This document shows, one piece after another, positions 1 through 4,763 of a stretch of 5,919 nucleotides of DNA. Every line of letters begins with the position of its first letter. Position 1 is the stretch's first letter. The notes beneath the pieces are model-generated. The model was not told where the DNA came from. It saw only the letters and a program-made list of their open reading frames with translations, and did not search any database. The translations under genes were made by a program, and so were the position numbers. This DNA is from Candidatus Aenigmatarchaeota archaeon (GTDB lineage Archaea; EX4484-52; B79-G9). Location: positions 1 through 5,919 of the forward strand of contig JAGLIP010000062.1 of assembly GCA_023142905.1 (NCBI GenBank), written 5' to 3'.

Positions 1-51
1 GCTCAAGCGCAGCGTGGTCGGAGCGTAGCGGAGAAGTTTCTCAGATCAGCG
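1..51. other. GC-rich edge sequence of unknown nature
   Basis: About 31 of these 51 bases are G or C, against roughly one third in the rest of the window. The stretch contains the near-repeat pair AGCGCAGCG and AGCGTAGCGG and a short hairpin GAGAA-gt-TTCTC (31-42). It lies directly downstream of the lipoprotein stop codon. It could be the 3' end of a plus-strand gene that starts outside, one end of a dispersed repeat, or part of a 3' UTR. One plus frame stops at 26-28 and the other two stay open but run antisense through the lipoprotein gene. The compositional jump is seen directly; the explanation is not known. Confidence 0.35.
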
Positions 52-318
52 TTAATCGCAATAGATATATTTTATGGGATTACTACAAGATGCAAGTCTT
101 TTTTCACAAATTTGAGCAATTTTTTTATCTTCTTCGATAATTTTATTTAAATCATCACCCCTTGAATGGTAAAGGCATTTTTCTTCAGGTTCAATTTCAG
201 GGCAACATCCACATCCGCAAGCAATATAGAAATCGCCATCGAGAGTATTATTATCCAATTGAGTGCATCCTGATAAAAAAATTGCAATTAAAATAATGGG
301 TACGAATATATTTTTCAT
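52..318 (-). CDS. Small cysteine-rich lipoprotein, function unknown
   Basis: Encodes 88 aa. Residues 1-17 form a short signal peptide (Lys2, then a hydrophobic stretch) ending in the lipobox L-S-G-C with Cys18 as the expected lipidated residue, so the mature protein of about 71 aa should sit on the outer face of the cytoplasmic membrane. The mature part carries seven further cysteines: a CGCGCC cluster at 34-39, then Cys48, Cys71, Cys78 and Cys87. It also has a charged helical centre (about 53-73) and a C-terminus ending KYIYCD. The spacing suits disulfides or metal binding; this is inference. The frame stays open upstream to 450, but the start at 318 was chosen because it puts the signal peptide at the N-terminus and lies 32 nt from a TATA-like box, which fits a leaderless mRNA. 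It diverges from the pseudouridine synthase gene. I do not recognise the family. Confidence 0.72.
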   Translation of the reverse strand: MKNIFVPIILIAIFLSGCTQLDNNTLDGDFYIACGCGCCPEIEPEEKCLYHSRGDDLNKIIEEDKKIAQICEKRLASCSNPIKYIYCD

Positions 319-342
319 ATTATTAATTAACATTTTAGAATG

Positions 343-350
343 CTTAAATA
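343..350 (-). promoter_or_regulatory. TATA-like box of the lipoprotein gene
   Basis: On the minus strand TATTTAAG begins 32 nt before the ATG at 318. Archaeal TATA boxes lie about 25-30 nt from the transcription start, so the transcript would begin at or next to the start codon. No Shine-Dalgarno sequence precedes that ATG. Confidence 0.45.
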
Positions 351-433
351 CTTTATTAATTGGCCAACCTAAGAAATTACACATAACAATAACTTCTACA
401 ACCAGCCAACAAAAGCCCCACAAATAATCGTAA

Positions 434-441
434 TTTATATA
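434..441 (+). promoter_or_regulatory. TATA box of the pseudouridine synthase gene
   Basis: TTTATATA begins 32 nt before an in-frame GTG (466) and 41 nt before an ATG (475). The predicted transcription start is about 464, so either the GTG is a leaderless start or the ATG has a leader of about ten bases. The intervening sequence shows no Shine-Dalgarno site. Confidence 0.55.
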
Positions 442-474
442 ACACAACACACAATAAACTATTTAGTGCTTAAA

Positions 475-1179
475 ATGACTAAAAGAAACATAACATCACC
501 CAAATCATGCAATAAATTTTTGCCAAAAGGACTTAAAATCATTTACGAAGACAGAGATATTCTCATAGTGGATAAGCCGCAAGGCCTTTTGACCATGGCA
601 ACAGACAAAGAAAAAACAAGAACCGCTTACTACGCACTAACAGATTATGTCAAAAAAGGCTACTCAAAATCAAAAAACCGAATATTCATAGTCCATCGCC
701 TGGACAAAGACACTTCAGGAATCTTAATATTTGCCAAAAATGAAAAAGCAAAACATACATTGCAAGACAATTGGAGCGAAACAAAGAAAAAATACATAGC
801 CATAGTCCATGGAAAACTCAAAAAACAATCAGACACAATTACCACATATCTTACAGAGAACAAAACAAGGATTGTATACTCCACCACAGACACAAAAAAA
901 GGAAAACTGGCAAAAACAGCATACAAAGTGATTAAAGAAACAAAATTTGTCTCCCTTTTAGAAATTGACCTATTAACCGGTAGAAAACACCAAATTCGCG
1001 TGCACTTAAAAGGCATAAGCCACCCGGTTGTGGGTGATAGAAAATACGGAAACGACAAAGCATATAAGCGCATGGCCCTTCATGCGTCCTCAATTTCTTT
1101 TAATCACCCATATACCCACAAAGAACTCATATTTAAATCAAAAACCCCGCGATATTTCAACGACCTGATGAATGCATAA
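475..1179 (+). CDS. RluA-family RNA pseudouridine synthase
   Basis: Isomerises uridine to pseudouridine in RNA (rRNA or tRNA; the target cannot be read from the sequence). The protein of 234 aa has a single catalytic domain and no N-terminal S4 domain, close in size to RluA itself. Visible family motifs: the YEDRDILIVDKPQGLL opening strand (24-39), the catalytic HRLDKDTSG motif with Asp77, the Lys-Tyr-Ile-Ala strand with conserved Tyr107, TGRKHQIRVHL (168-178), GDRKYG (187-192) and LHA (202-204). The core is therefore intact. Start: ATG 475 is taken; the in-frame GTG 466 adds MLK and fits the TATA distance better if the mRNA is leaderless. RluA-type enzymes are common in bacteria and eukaryotes but scattered in archaea, where Pus10, Cbf5, TruA and TruD are the usual enzymes, so acquisition from bacteria is plausible (inference). 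The coding strand is strikingly A-rich and T-poor. Confidence 0.9.
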   Translation: MTKRNITSPKSCNKFLPKGLKIIYEDRDILIVDKPQGLLTMATDKEKTRTAYYALTDYVKKGYSKSKNRIFIVHRLDKDTSGILIFAKNEKAKHTLQDNWSETKKKYIAIVHGKLKKQSDTITTYLTENKTRIVYSTTDTKKGKLAKTAYKVIKETKFVSLLEIDLLTGRKHQIRVHLKGISHPVVGDRKYGNDKAYKRMALHASSISFNHPYTHKELIFKSKTPRYFNDLMNA

Positions 1180-1216
1180 ATTCCAAAAAAATAAAATCTC
1201 ATTTTCTAAAAGTCGT

Positions 1217-1231
1217 AAAAACCTTTATAAA
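1217..1231 (+). promoter_or_regulatory. BRE and TATA box of sepF
   Basis: TTTATAAA at 1224-1231 is preceded by an A-rich stretch (AAAACC) resembling a TFB recognition element. Transcription would start near 1254, giving a leader of about 28 nt before the sepF ATG. Confidence 0.6.
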
Positions 1232-1270
1232 TTGTTGCACTTAATTAATCGTAAAAGCATATATTATACG

Positions 1271-1276
1271 GGTGAT
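1271..1276 (+). promoter_or_regulatory. Ribosome binding site of sepF
   Basis: GGTGAT, complementary to the archaeal 16S rRNA 3' end, lies five bases before ATG 1282. It decides the start against the internal ATG at residue 16, and places the basic amphipathic N-terminus inside the protein. Confidence 0.75.
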
Positions 1277-1281
1277 TATCA

Positions 1282-1629
1282 ATGCCACTAAGAGGATTCT
1301 TACATAGGGTAAGAAAAGAAGAAGTAATGGACGACGATATCGATTATATTGAACTTGACGGTACAGAGCATGCAGGCGACGGCCACCAGAAAATAAGAAT
1401 TGCAACATTAAATGAGTTTGCAGATACCGACATGATACAGCAAATGCTTAGGGAAGGAAGCATTGTTTTCATCAAAATAAGAGCTCTAAAAGAAAAAGAC
1501 ATGACCGAACTGAAAAGAGCTGTAGACAGGCTAAGAAAAACCTGTGTTGCGCTTGAAGGCGACATTGCAGGAATTGATGAAGACTATCTTGTAGTAACTC
1601 CGAACAGCGTTAGGGTTCACAGAAGTTAA
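1282..1629 (+). CDS. sepF: Archaeal SepF, cell division protein (FtsZ membrane anchor)
   Basis: SepF is the cytoplasmic protein that tethers FtsZ to the membrane at the division site in archaea with FtsZ. The 115-aa product has the two-part family layout: an N-terminal amphipathic basic segment (MPLRGFLHRVRK, 1-12) suited to membrane binding, an acidic linker (13-34), and a SepF (DUF552) domain from about 36 to 114. The domain begins with the strand KIRIATLNEFAD and includes helix 48-59 and the strand SIVFIKI. The longer helix 72-90 and the closing strands DYLVVTPNSVRVHR follow. The length is usual for archaeal members and clearly shorter than bacterial SepF. The gene stands alone, with its own TATA box, a good ribosome binding site and a hairpin terminator downstream; ftsZ is not in the window. 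G+C and codon choice are higher in G/C than in the genes to its right, as expected for a resident core gene. Confidence 0.9.
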   Translation: MPLRGFLHRVRKEEVMDDDIDYIELDGTEHAGDGHQKIRIATLNEFADTDMIQQMLREGSIVFIKIRALKEKDMTELKRAVDRLRKTCVALEGDIAGIDEDYLVVTPNSVRVHRS

Positions 1630-1650
1630 GTTTTTTCTTAAATTTTTAGA

Positions 1651-1686
1651 TTGCAGGCAATTGCCTGCAACTTTATTACTTTTTTT
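1651..1686 (+). terminator. Palindromic hairpin plus T-tract after sepF
   Basis: TTGCAGGCAA (1651-1660) is followed immediately by its exact reverse complement (1661-1670), a perfect 20-bp palindrome that can fold as an 8-bp stem with an AATT loop. A run of seven T follows at 1680-1686, and another T6 lies at 1631-1636 just after the sepF stop. Archaeal termination usually relies on T-tracts, so the hairpin may strengthen termination or protect the 3' end. The perfect symmetry would also fit a dimeric DNA-binding protein. Confidence 0.5.
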
Positions 1687-1754
1687 AATAGCGAAAGCTT
1701 AAATGTGACAGAATTATTGAAAAAATATCAAATTAAAGACGAATAAACGATAGA

Positions 1755-1781
1755 TTTAAATAGTAGGACTCCTAAATAGTA
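1755..1781 (+). promoter_or_regulatory. TATA box with overlapping repeats, possible operator
   Basis: TTTAAATA (1755-1762) sits about 44-51 nt before ATG 1806 and predicts a start of transcription near 1785. Just downstream is the inverted repeat TAGGA-c-TCCTA (1764-1774), and TAAATAGTA occurs twice in direct orientation, at 1757-1765 and 1773-1781, exactly 16 bp apart. Symmetry between the TATA box and the start site is a common place for archaeal repressors to bind; that role is inference. Confidence 0.4.
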
Positions 1782-1792
1782 ATTACTTAATA

Positions 1793-1799
1793 GGTGGTG
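1793..1799 (+). promoter_or_regulatory. Ribosome binding site of the MGCC protein gene
   Basis: GGTGGTG lies six bases before ATG 1806. It overlaps the in-frame GTG codons at 1794 and 1797, which are therefore unlikely to be the start. Confidence 0.6.
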
Positions 1800-1805
1800 G
1801 TATTC

Positions 1806-2177
1806 ATGGGATGTTGCGGTGTTGTTGGAATTCCTATAACTACGAATGATATATTAGATAAAATGATAACTAATATGGGTAAAAGCCTAAATGCTAATGA
1901 TCTTAATAGATATAAGGAATTACGCACACAATATAAAAAAAAATATCAAAAGAGTAAAGATTTTTTACCTACATCTTATTGTGAACAACTAAAAGTACAT
2001 GATGCTGTGCTGGAGTTAATAACTTCAAAAATTATAGACCCCATAGATTCTTGGAAAGTTCTGGAAAGAGAACGGCATAACAATAAAGAATACAAATCAA
2101 TAAAACGCATCCGTGCAGAACATTATTTAGATGAAAAATACCAGCAGGTAAAATCATTAATAGGCATTAGTTCTTAA
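1806..2177 (+). CDS. Hypothetical small protein with N-terminal MGCC
   Basis: I do not recognise this 123-aa protein. It opens with MGCCGVVGIPITT, a Cys pair at positions 3-4, and has one more cysteine (Cys59). The rest is strongly charged and predicted by eye to be helical: 14-28, 31-51 (RYKELRTQYKKKYQK), 58-75 and 80-117 (many Lys, Arg and Glu). There is no signal peptide or membrane segment, so a cytosolic protein is expected. The Lys/Arg-rich helices could bind nucleic acid, or the N-terminal Cys pair could be a redox or attachment site; neither is shown. Start at 1806 is set by the ribosome binding site. It has its own TATA promoter with a possible operator, and it runs toward the C39-like gene, stop to stop 47 bases apart. 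Codons end mostly in A or T, unlike sepF, which would fit foreign origin. Confidence 0.65.
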   Translation: MGCCGVVGIPITTNDILDKMITNMGKSLNANDLNRYKELRTQYKKKYQKSKDFLPTSYCEQLKVHDAVLELITSKIIDPIDSWKVLERERHNNKEYKSIKRIRAEHYLDEKYQQVKSLIGISS

Positions 2178-2224
2178 ATCATATGAATTAACGGAAAGCA
2201 CCGTCAAAGATCATTTTAGTCAGT

Positions 2225-2818
2225 TCAACATAATTTTTGAATTACAATAAAGCCAACAAGCGCGTCCTTTATTTTATTAATATCCATTTCCATTCGGGGT
2301 TTATGATACCAAAAAGGGTCAACCACAGTAACTTTCGTGTCTTGTCCCACATTAATACTTTCAATTACGCTATCGTGACAACTCATCCATGTAGGCATGT
2401 TCCATTGTTTCTTATGTTGTTTCTCGTCGTAAACATTATATATCATCCATTCCATCCACAAATCGTTATTTTTGCTCAAATTCCGGATTATGAACTCTTT
2501 AAGATTTGGTATATTAGAAATCGGTACACCCGTCGCCATTAAAGAAATATTATTTTTCTTAAGAACTTGATTTATAATTTTCTCAGATTCTATGGTTTTC
2601 ATTCCCGCATCGCTTGGGTTTGTATATGTATCCAGCTTTATATTATACGCTTCAAGATCATGTTTGTTCATTTTGATTTTAAGATCTTTTGCCAATTCTT
2701 CTTGGTCAAAAAGCCCAAAGCCTCTTCGGTAAAGAATCATTTGAAATGCGGTAACGCAACAACAGCAAGGTCCTTGAACTAATCGAATGTATTTTGGAGT
2801 TAATGATATATCTTTCAT
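2225..2818 (-). CDS. C39-like papain-fold protein (putative cysteine peptidase)
   Basis: This 197-aa protein shows the plan of peptidase C39-like proteins. Gln15 (oxyanion-hole position) is followed six residues later by Cys21, the papain-type Gln-Cys spacing, within VQGPCCCCVTAFQMILYRRG; His148 lies in WMSCHDSVIES and Asp167 in TVVDPFW, matching the family's late His and Asp-Pro. Gln15, Cys21, His148 and Asp167 could form a complete catalytic set. The centre (40-125) is helical and includes GLFDQEELAKDL, a typical segment after the active-site helix. No signal peptide, transmembrane helix or ABC transporter domain is present, so it is not a LanT-type bacteriocin exporter and probably acts in the cytosol. 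Four consecutive cysteines (18-21) are unusual. Start at 2818 rather than 2851: its ATG lies exactly 30 nt from a TATA box, which implies a leaderless mRNA. Substrate unknown; a non-peptidase thiol role is possible. Confidence 0.68.
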   Translation of the reverse strand: MKDISLTPKYIRLVQGPCCCCVTAFQMILYRRGFGLFDQEELAKDLKIKMNKHDLEAYNIKLDTYTNPSDAGMKTIESEKIINQVLKKNNISLMATGVPISNIPNLKEFIIRNLSKNNDLWMEWMIYNVYDEKQHKKQWNMPTWMSCHDSVIESINVGQDTKVTVVDPFWYHKPRMEMDINKIKDALVGFIVIQKLC

Positions 2819-2840
2819 AAAATAACATTGGTGTTGCCGG

Positions 2841-2848
2841 TATATAAA
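2841..2848 (-). promoter_or_regulatory. TATA box of the C39-like gene
   Basis: TTTATATA on the minus strand begins 30 nt before ATG 2818. The same box at the same spacing precedes the membrane protein gene at 3939. It supports a leaderless transcript and rules against the upstream start at 2851, which would lie before the promoter's start point. Confidence 0.6.
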
Positions 2849-2904
2849 CATTACCTATTTCAGGAAGTATTCGTTCGTCCGATACCCCATCCCCGTACGA
2901 GAAC

Positions 2905-3105
2905 TCATTTAAGCACAATATTTGTTTTTACCTGTTTGATAGAAAAATCATGCAGAAGATATTTTTTCGAAAATTTAGGATAATGAAACGATTTAAGTAT
3001 CATAGTTCTTGCACATTTAGAATATTTATGGATCTCGCCATCATTTAGGTATTCAACGAGTATATTCGATAATATTAAACCACCAAAACAACAATGAATT
3101 TTAAA
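2905..3105 (-). pseudogene. Possible gene remnant: 66-codon stop-free frame without a usable start
   Basis: The stretch between the C39-like gene and the membrane protein gene (2852-3129) holds no clear gene. On the minus strand one frame is open from 3105 to 2908 and stops at 2905-2907. It reads like protein (IHCCFGGLILSNILVEYLNDGEI at its start, then KYLLHDFSIKQVKTNIVLK at its end). It has no ATG, GTG or TTG at its head; the first ATG is at 3003 and would give only 32 aa, preceded by an ATAAATAT box at about 3020-3028. At its end a +1/-1 shift would join it to another protein-like frame (NEFSYGDGVSDERILPEIG, about 2850-2907). This would fit a decayed gene with a frameshift, but chance is not excluded: such a run is uncommon, not impossible, in AT-rich DNA. 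No family recognised. Confidence 0.27.
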
Positions 3106-3129
3106 TCAATATATTCGTTAATCTACAAT

Positions 3130-3939
3130 TTATTTCTTTTTCTCTTTCAAAATGTCAAAATAAAAGAAAGTATATACAAATAATGAAAAAGTGAATGAAA
3201 AAATAGCCGCAAACATATCAATAATGAATGTATACATACCAAGCGGTTCGGTAAGAACAAAAATTAAAAGAGAAACAATGCCGTTGTAAACCATAAGCAA
3301 AAGAAAGACCATAATAAAAAGAATCCATGCATTGAATTTATTGTTCTTTGTAATCTCATAAGATCTTTTTATTGCACCAACAATTGATTGTTTCTCAAGA
3401 ACAACAACGGGTAGGAGTACCATACTTAACGGAACCGTATAAGCGAGAAGAATCAATAGACCTATAATACTTACAATCACAAAATACGGCGTAATTATAA
3501 TCGGCACAAAAAGAAGTATAGACAACGCAAAAATGATAAGTCCTAAAACAATGTTGGTCGCAATAAGGTTTAAAAAACGCACTCCCGATAACTCAAACGC
3601 TTTTGTTAAATCAATTTTCTTTCCATACACATATTGTCTCGCCAACTCAGGATAACATGCCTGAACAAAAGAACTGGTAAAAACCAGAATGACGCACACC
3701 AAAAAAACCAACGGCATATACAACCGTACAGCATCAAACAATATAGGCATAGATGATTCAATCATAGTTTCGTCCATTACAGTCGCATCAATTCCTAAAG
3801 CCTCAAGGTTTCTTACAAATTGAATAACAATTGCGAAAAAAAGAAGTACAGGAATCCAATTAATAAACTGGGGTAAAACCGTTCTTGGCGAATCTTTTAT
3901 CATCCTCAAAGAACTTCCGATGATGCGCTCGATATTCAT
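3130..3939 (-). CDS. Six-helix integral membrane protein, function unknown
   Basis: Encodes 269 aa with about six hydrophobic segments: 22-42, 74-95, 121-146, 148-176, 203-230 and 237-262. The N-terminus (MNIERIIGSSLRMIKDSPRTVLPQ) is an amphipathic, positively charged lead-in. Between segments four and five lies PVVVLEKQSIVGAIKRSYEITKNN (178-200), which resembles the conserved cytoplasmic loop of the membrane-domain families related to the glycerophosphodiester phosphodiesterase membrane domain and DUF4013-like proteins ('E..s...Aik.S...tk.n'). No catalytic motif is seen. Such proteins are widespread in archaea and have no settled role. The start at 3939 is supported by a TATA box exactly 30 nt upstream, implying a leaderless mRNA; the C-terminus is a basic tail (KEKKK) likely in the cytosol. 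It has its own promoter and is separated from both neighbours. Confidence 0.8.
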   Translation of the reverse strand: MNIERIIGSSLRMIKDSPRTVLPQFINWIPVLLFFAIVIQFVRNLEALGIDATVMDETMIESSMPILFDAVRLYMPLVFLVCVILVFTSSFVQACYPELARQYVYGKKIDLTKAFELSGVRFLNLIATNIVLGLIIFALSILLFVPIIITPYFVIVSIIGLLILLAYTVPLSMVLLPVVVLEKQSIVGAIKRSYEITKNNKFNAWILFIMVFLLLMVYNGIVSLLIFVLTEPLGMYTFIIDMFAAIFSFTFSLFVYTFFYFDILKEKKK

Positions 3940-3961
3940 AAGGCTATATTTGTCTTGATGA

Positions 3962-3969
3962 TATATAAA
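3962..3969 (-). promoter_or_regulatory. TATA box of the membrane protein gene
   Basis: TTTATATA on the minus strand begins exactly 30 nt before ATG 3939, and no Shine-Dalgarno sequence lies between, which suggests leaderless transcription. Confidence 0.6.
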
Positions 3970-4016
3970 TAGGTTATGGTTGATGATTGGACTTAGCCAT
4001 AAATGATTTTGAAATT

Positions 4017-4043
4017 AAAAAACATTCAATACCGACAGTATTC
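4017..4043 (-). terminator. Weak hairpin and T-tract after the beta-rich protein gene
   Basis: Downstream of the stop at 4080, the minus strand has AATAC and GTATT as a 5-bp stem around a five-base loop, followed within a few bases by TTTTTT (4017-4022). This could end transcription before the promoter at 3962-3969. The stem is short, so the T-tract is the main evidence. Confidence 0.3.
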
Positions 4044-4079
4044 AATCAGAAAACATATTTTTTATGTTGTTATTAGAAT

Positions 4080-4682
4080 TTATGTGCCAATTTTATCAAT
4101 ATCGGGTATCATTTTTTTTGCTTTTTCAATAGATATTTTTTTAAATTGTATATTTGTTGTTGATTTGTTTCCAAATACACTTTTGATTAAAATTTTCCCC
4201 ATTAATTTATTTTCTTTAACTGGCAGATTCCAATCACCATAGAATTCTGGTTGATAATACGCAAAACCAGAAATGCTATCTCCCGATTTAACCATTGTAT
4301 GACCTTGAAATTGACTTCCCTTCTGACCCAAAACAGGGAATATTTTCAGGTTTTCAGTTCCCAATTGGTACTGTGGTTCGGGTATATTCATAGGTTTAAA
4401 TTCCTTTGATTTTTTTTGGATTTTAATCTGTAACCGCCAAGAGTTTACAGATACATCACGAAGACCTTTATTACTAATAGAAATATATGTTAGAATGCCA
4501 TATTTTCTTGTTTTTTTATTTTGGTGCACTCCATTAGGAAGTTTGAAAAACCATTGATGTGTATCGGGGTGGATAGGTTCAACAATTAATATTGGTTTAA
4601 CGCGTAGGTAATTCCATAATAATATTGATCCGTTAACAATGGCCAACATTAATGCGAATATTTCTAATATCGATAACAACAA
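4080..4682 (-). CDS. Single-helix anchored beta-rich hypothetical protein
   Basis: Encodes 200 aa from TTG 4682. Residues 1-26 form one hydrophobic helix (SILEIFALMLAIVNGSILLWNYL), followed by basic RVKP. The rest, about 30-182, alternates short strands with turns (LTYISISNKGLRDVSVNSWRLQIKI, GHTMVKSGDSISGFAYYQPEFYG, GKILIKSVFGNKSTTNIQFKKI) and looks like an immunoglobulin-like beta sandwich; a short charged helix (183-190) ends it. I recall similar uncharacterised proteins in bacteria and archaea but cannot name a domain. Which side of the membrane the domain faces is not decided by the sequence. Start: TTG 4682 (TTG 4679 is equally possible) gives the whole helix; ATG 4649 would cut it by eleven residues. 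A weak AGGCGA lies just before TTG. No active-site motif is seen. Confidence 0.6.
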   Translation of the reverse strand: MLLSILEIFALMLAIVNGSILLWNYLRVKPILIVEPIHPDTHQWFFKLPNGVHQNKKTRKYGILTYISISNKGLRDVSVNSWRLQIKIQKKSKEFKPMNIPEPQYQLGTENLKIFPVLGQKGSQFQGHTMVKSGDSISGFAYYQPEFYGDWNLPVKENKLMGKILIKSVFGNKSTTNIQFKKISIEKAKKMIPDIDKIGT

Positions 4683-4711
4683 ATTCGCCTTTATTAAAAT
4701 ATTTTTTCATA

Positions 4712-4724
4712 CAATATAATTTAA
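4712..4724 (-). promoter_or_regulatory. Possible TATA region of the beta-rich protein gene
   Basis: The minus strand reads TTAAATTATATTG. A box here would start transcription at about 4689-4694, just ahead of the TTG start at 4682. The match to a TATA consensus is weaker than at the neighbouring genes. Confidence 0.3.
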
Positions 4725-4763
4725 CACCATGTATGATTTTTAGGATACAATCCGTTAAATTTA

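Noticed and set aside
660..1073. Minus-strand open frame of 137 codons
   Set aside because: It is the antisense of the pseudouridine synthase gene, whose catalytic motifs are all intact; the translation is Phe/Ser-rich as expected of an A-rich gene read backwards.
1344..1565. Minus-strand open frame of 73 codons
   Set aside because: Antisense to sepF, no ribosome binding site or TATA box of its own.
2237..2782. Two plus-strand open frames (2237-2542 and 2567-2782)
   Set aside because: Both are antisense to the C39-like gene, which has the recognisable Gln-Cys-His-Asp pattern and a promoter.
2870..2905. GC-richer stretch with GGGGATGGGG on the minus strand, considered as a G-quadruplex or small RNA
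   Set aside because: Only two G-tracts are present and the pairing around it (TCGT with ACGA) is too short to support an RNA gene.
2706..2918. Minus-strand frame of 70 codons starting at TTG
   Set aside because: Its second half overlaps the C39-like gene in another frame and it has no promoter or ribosome binding site; kept only as the possible continuation of the gene remnant.
2950..3048. Plus-strand ORF of 32 codons, basic (MQKIFFRKFRIMKRF)
   Set aside because: No TATA box at a fitting distance and no ribosome binding site; length is within chance for AT-rich DNA.
3000..3050. ATGATGG on the minus strand as a box C of a C/D guide RNA
   Set aside because: No matching box D (CTGA) with guide-length spacing or terminal stem could be found.
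4003..4242. Plus-strand frame of 79 codons
   Set aside because: Largely antisense to the 3' part of the beta-rich protein gene; hydrophobic composition is typical of reversed AT-rich coding DNA.
4633..4710. Minus-strand 25-codon ORF starting at ATG 4710
   Set aside because: It begins inside the presumed promoter-to-start interval and overlaps the anchored protein gene in another frame, without a ribosome binding site.
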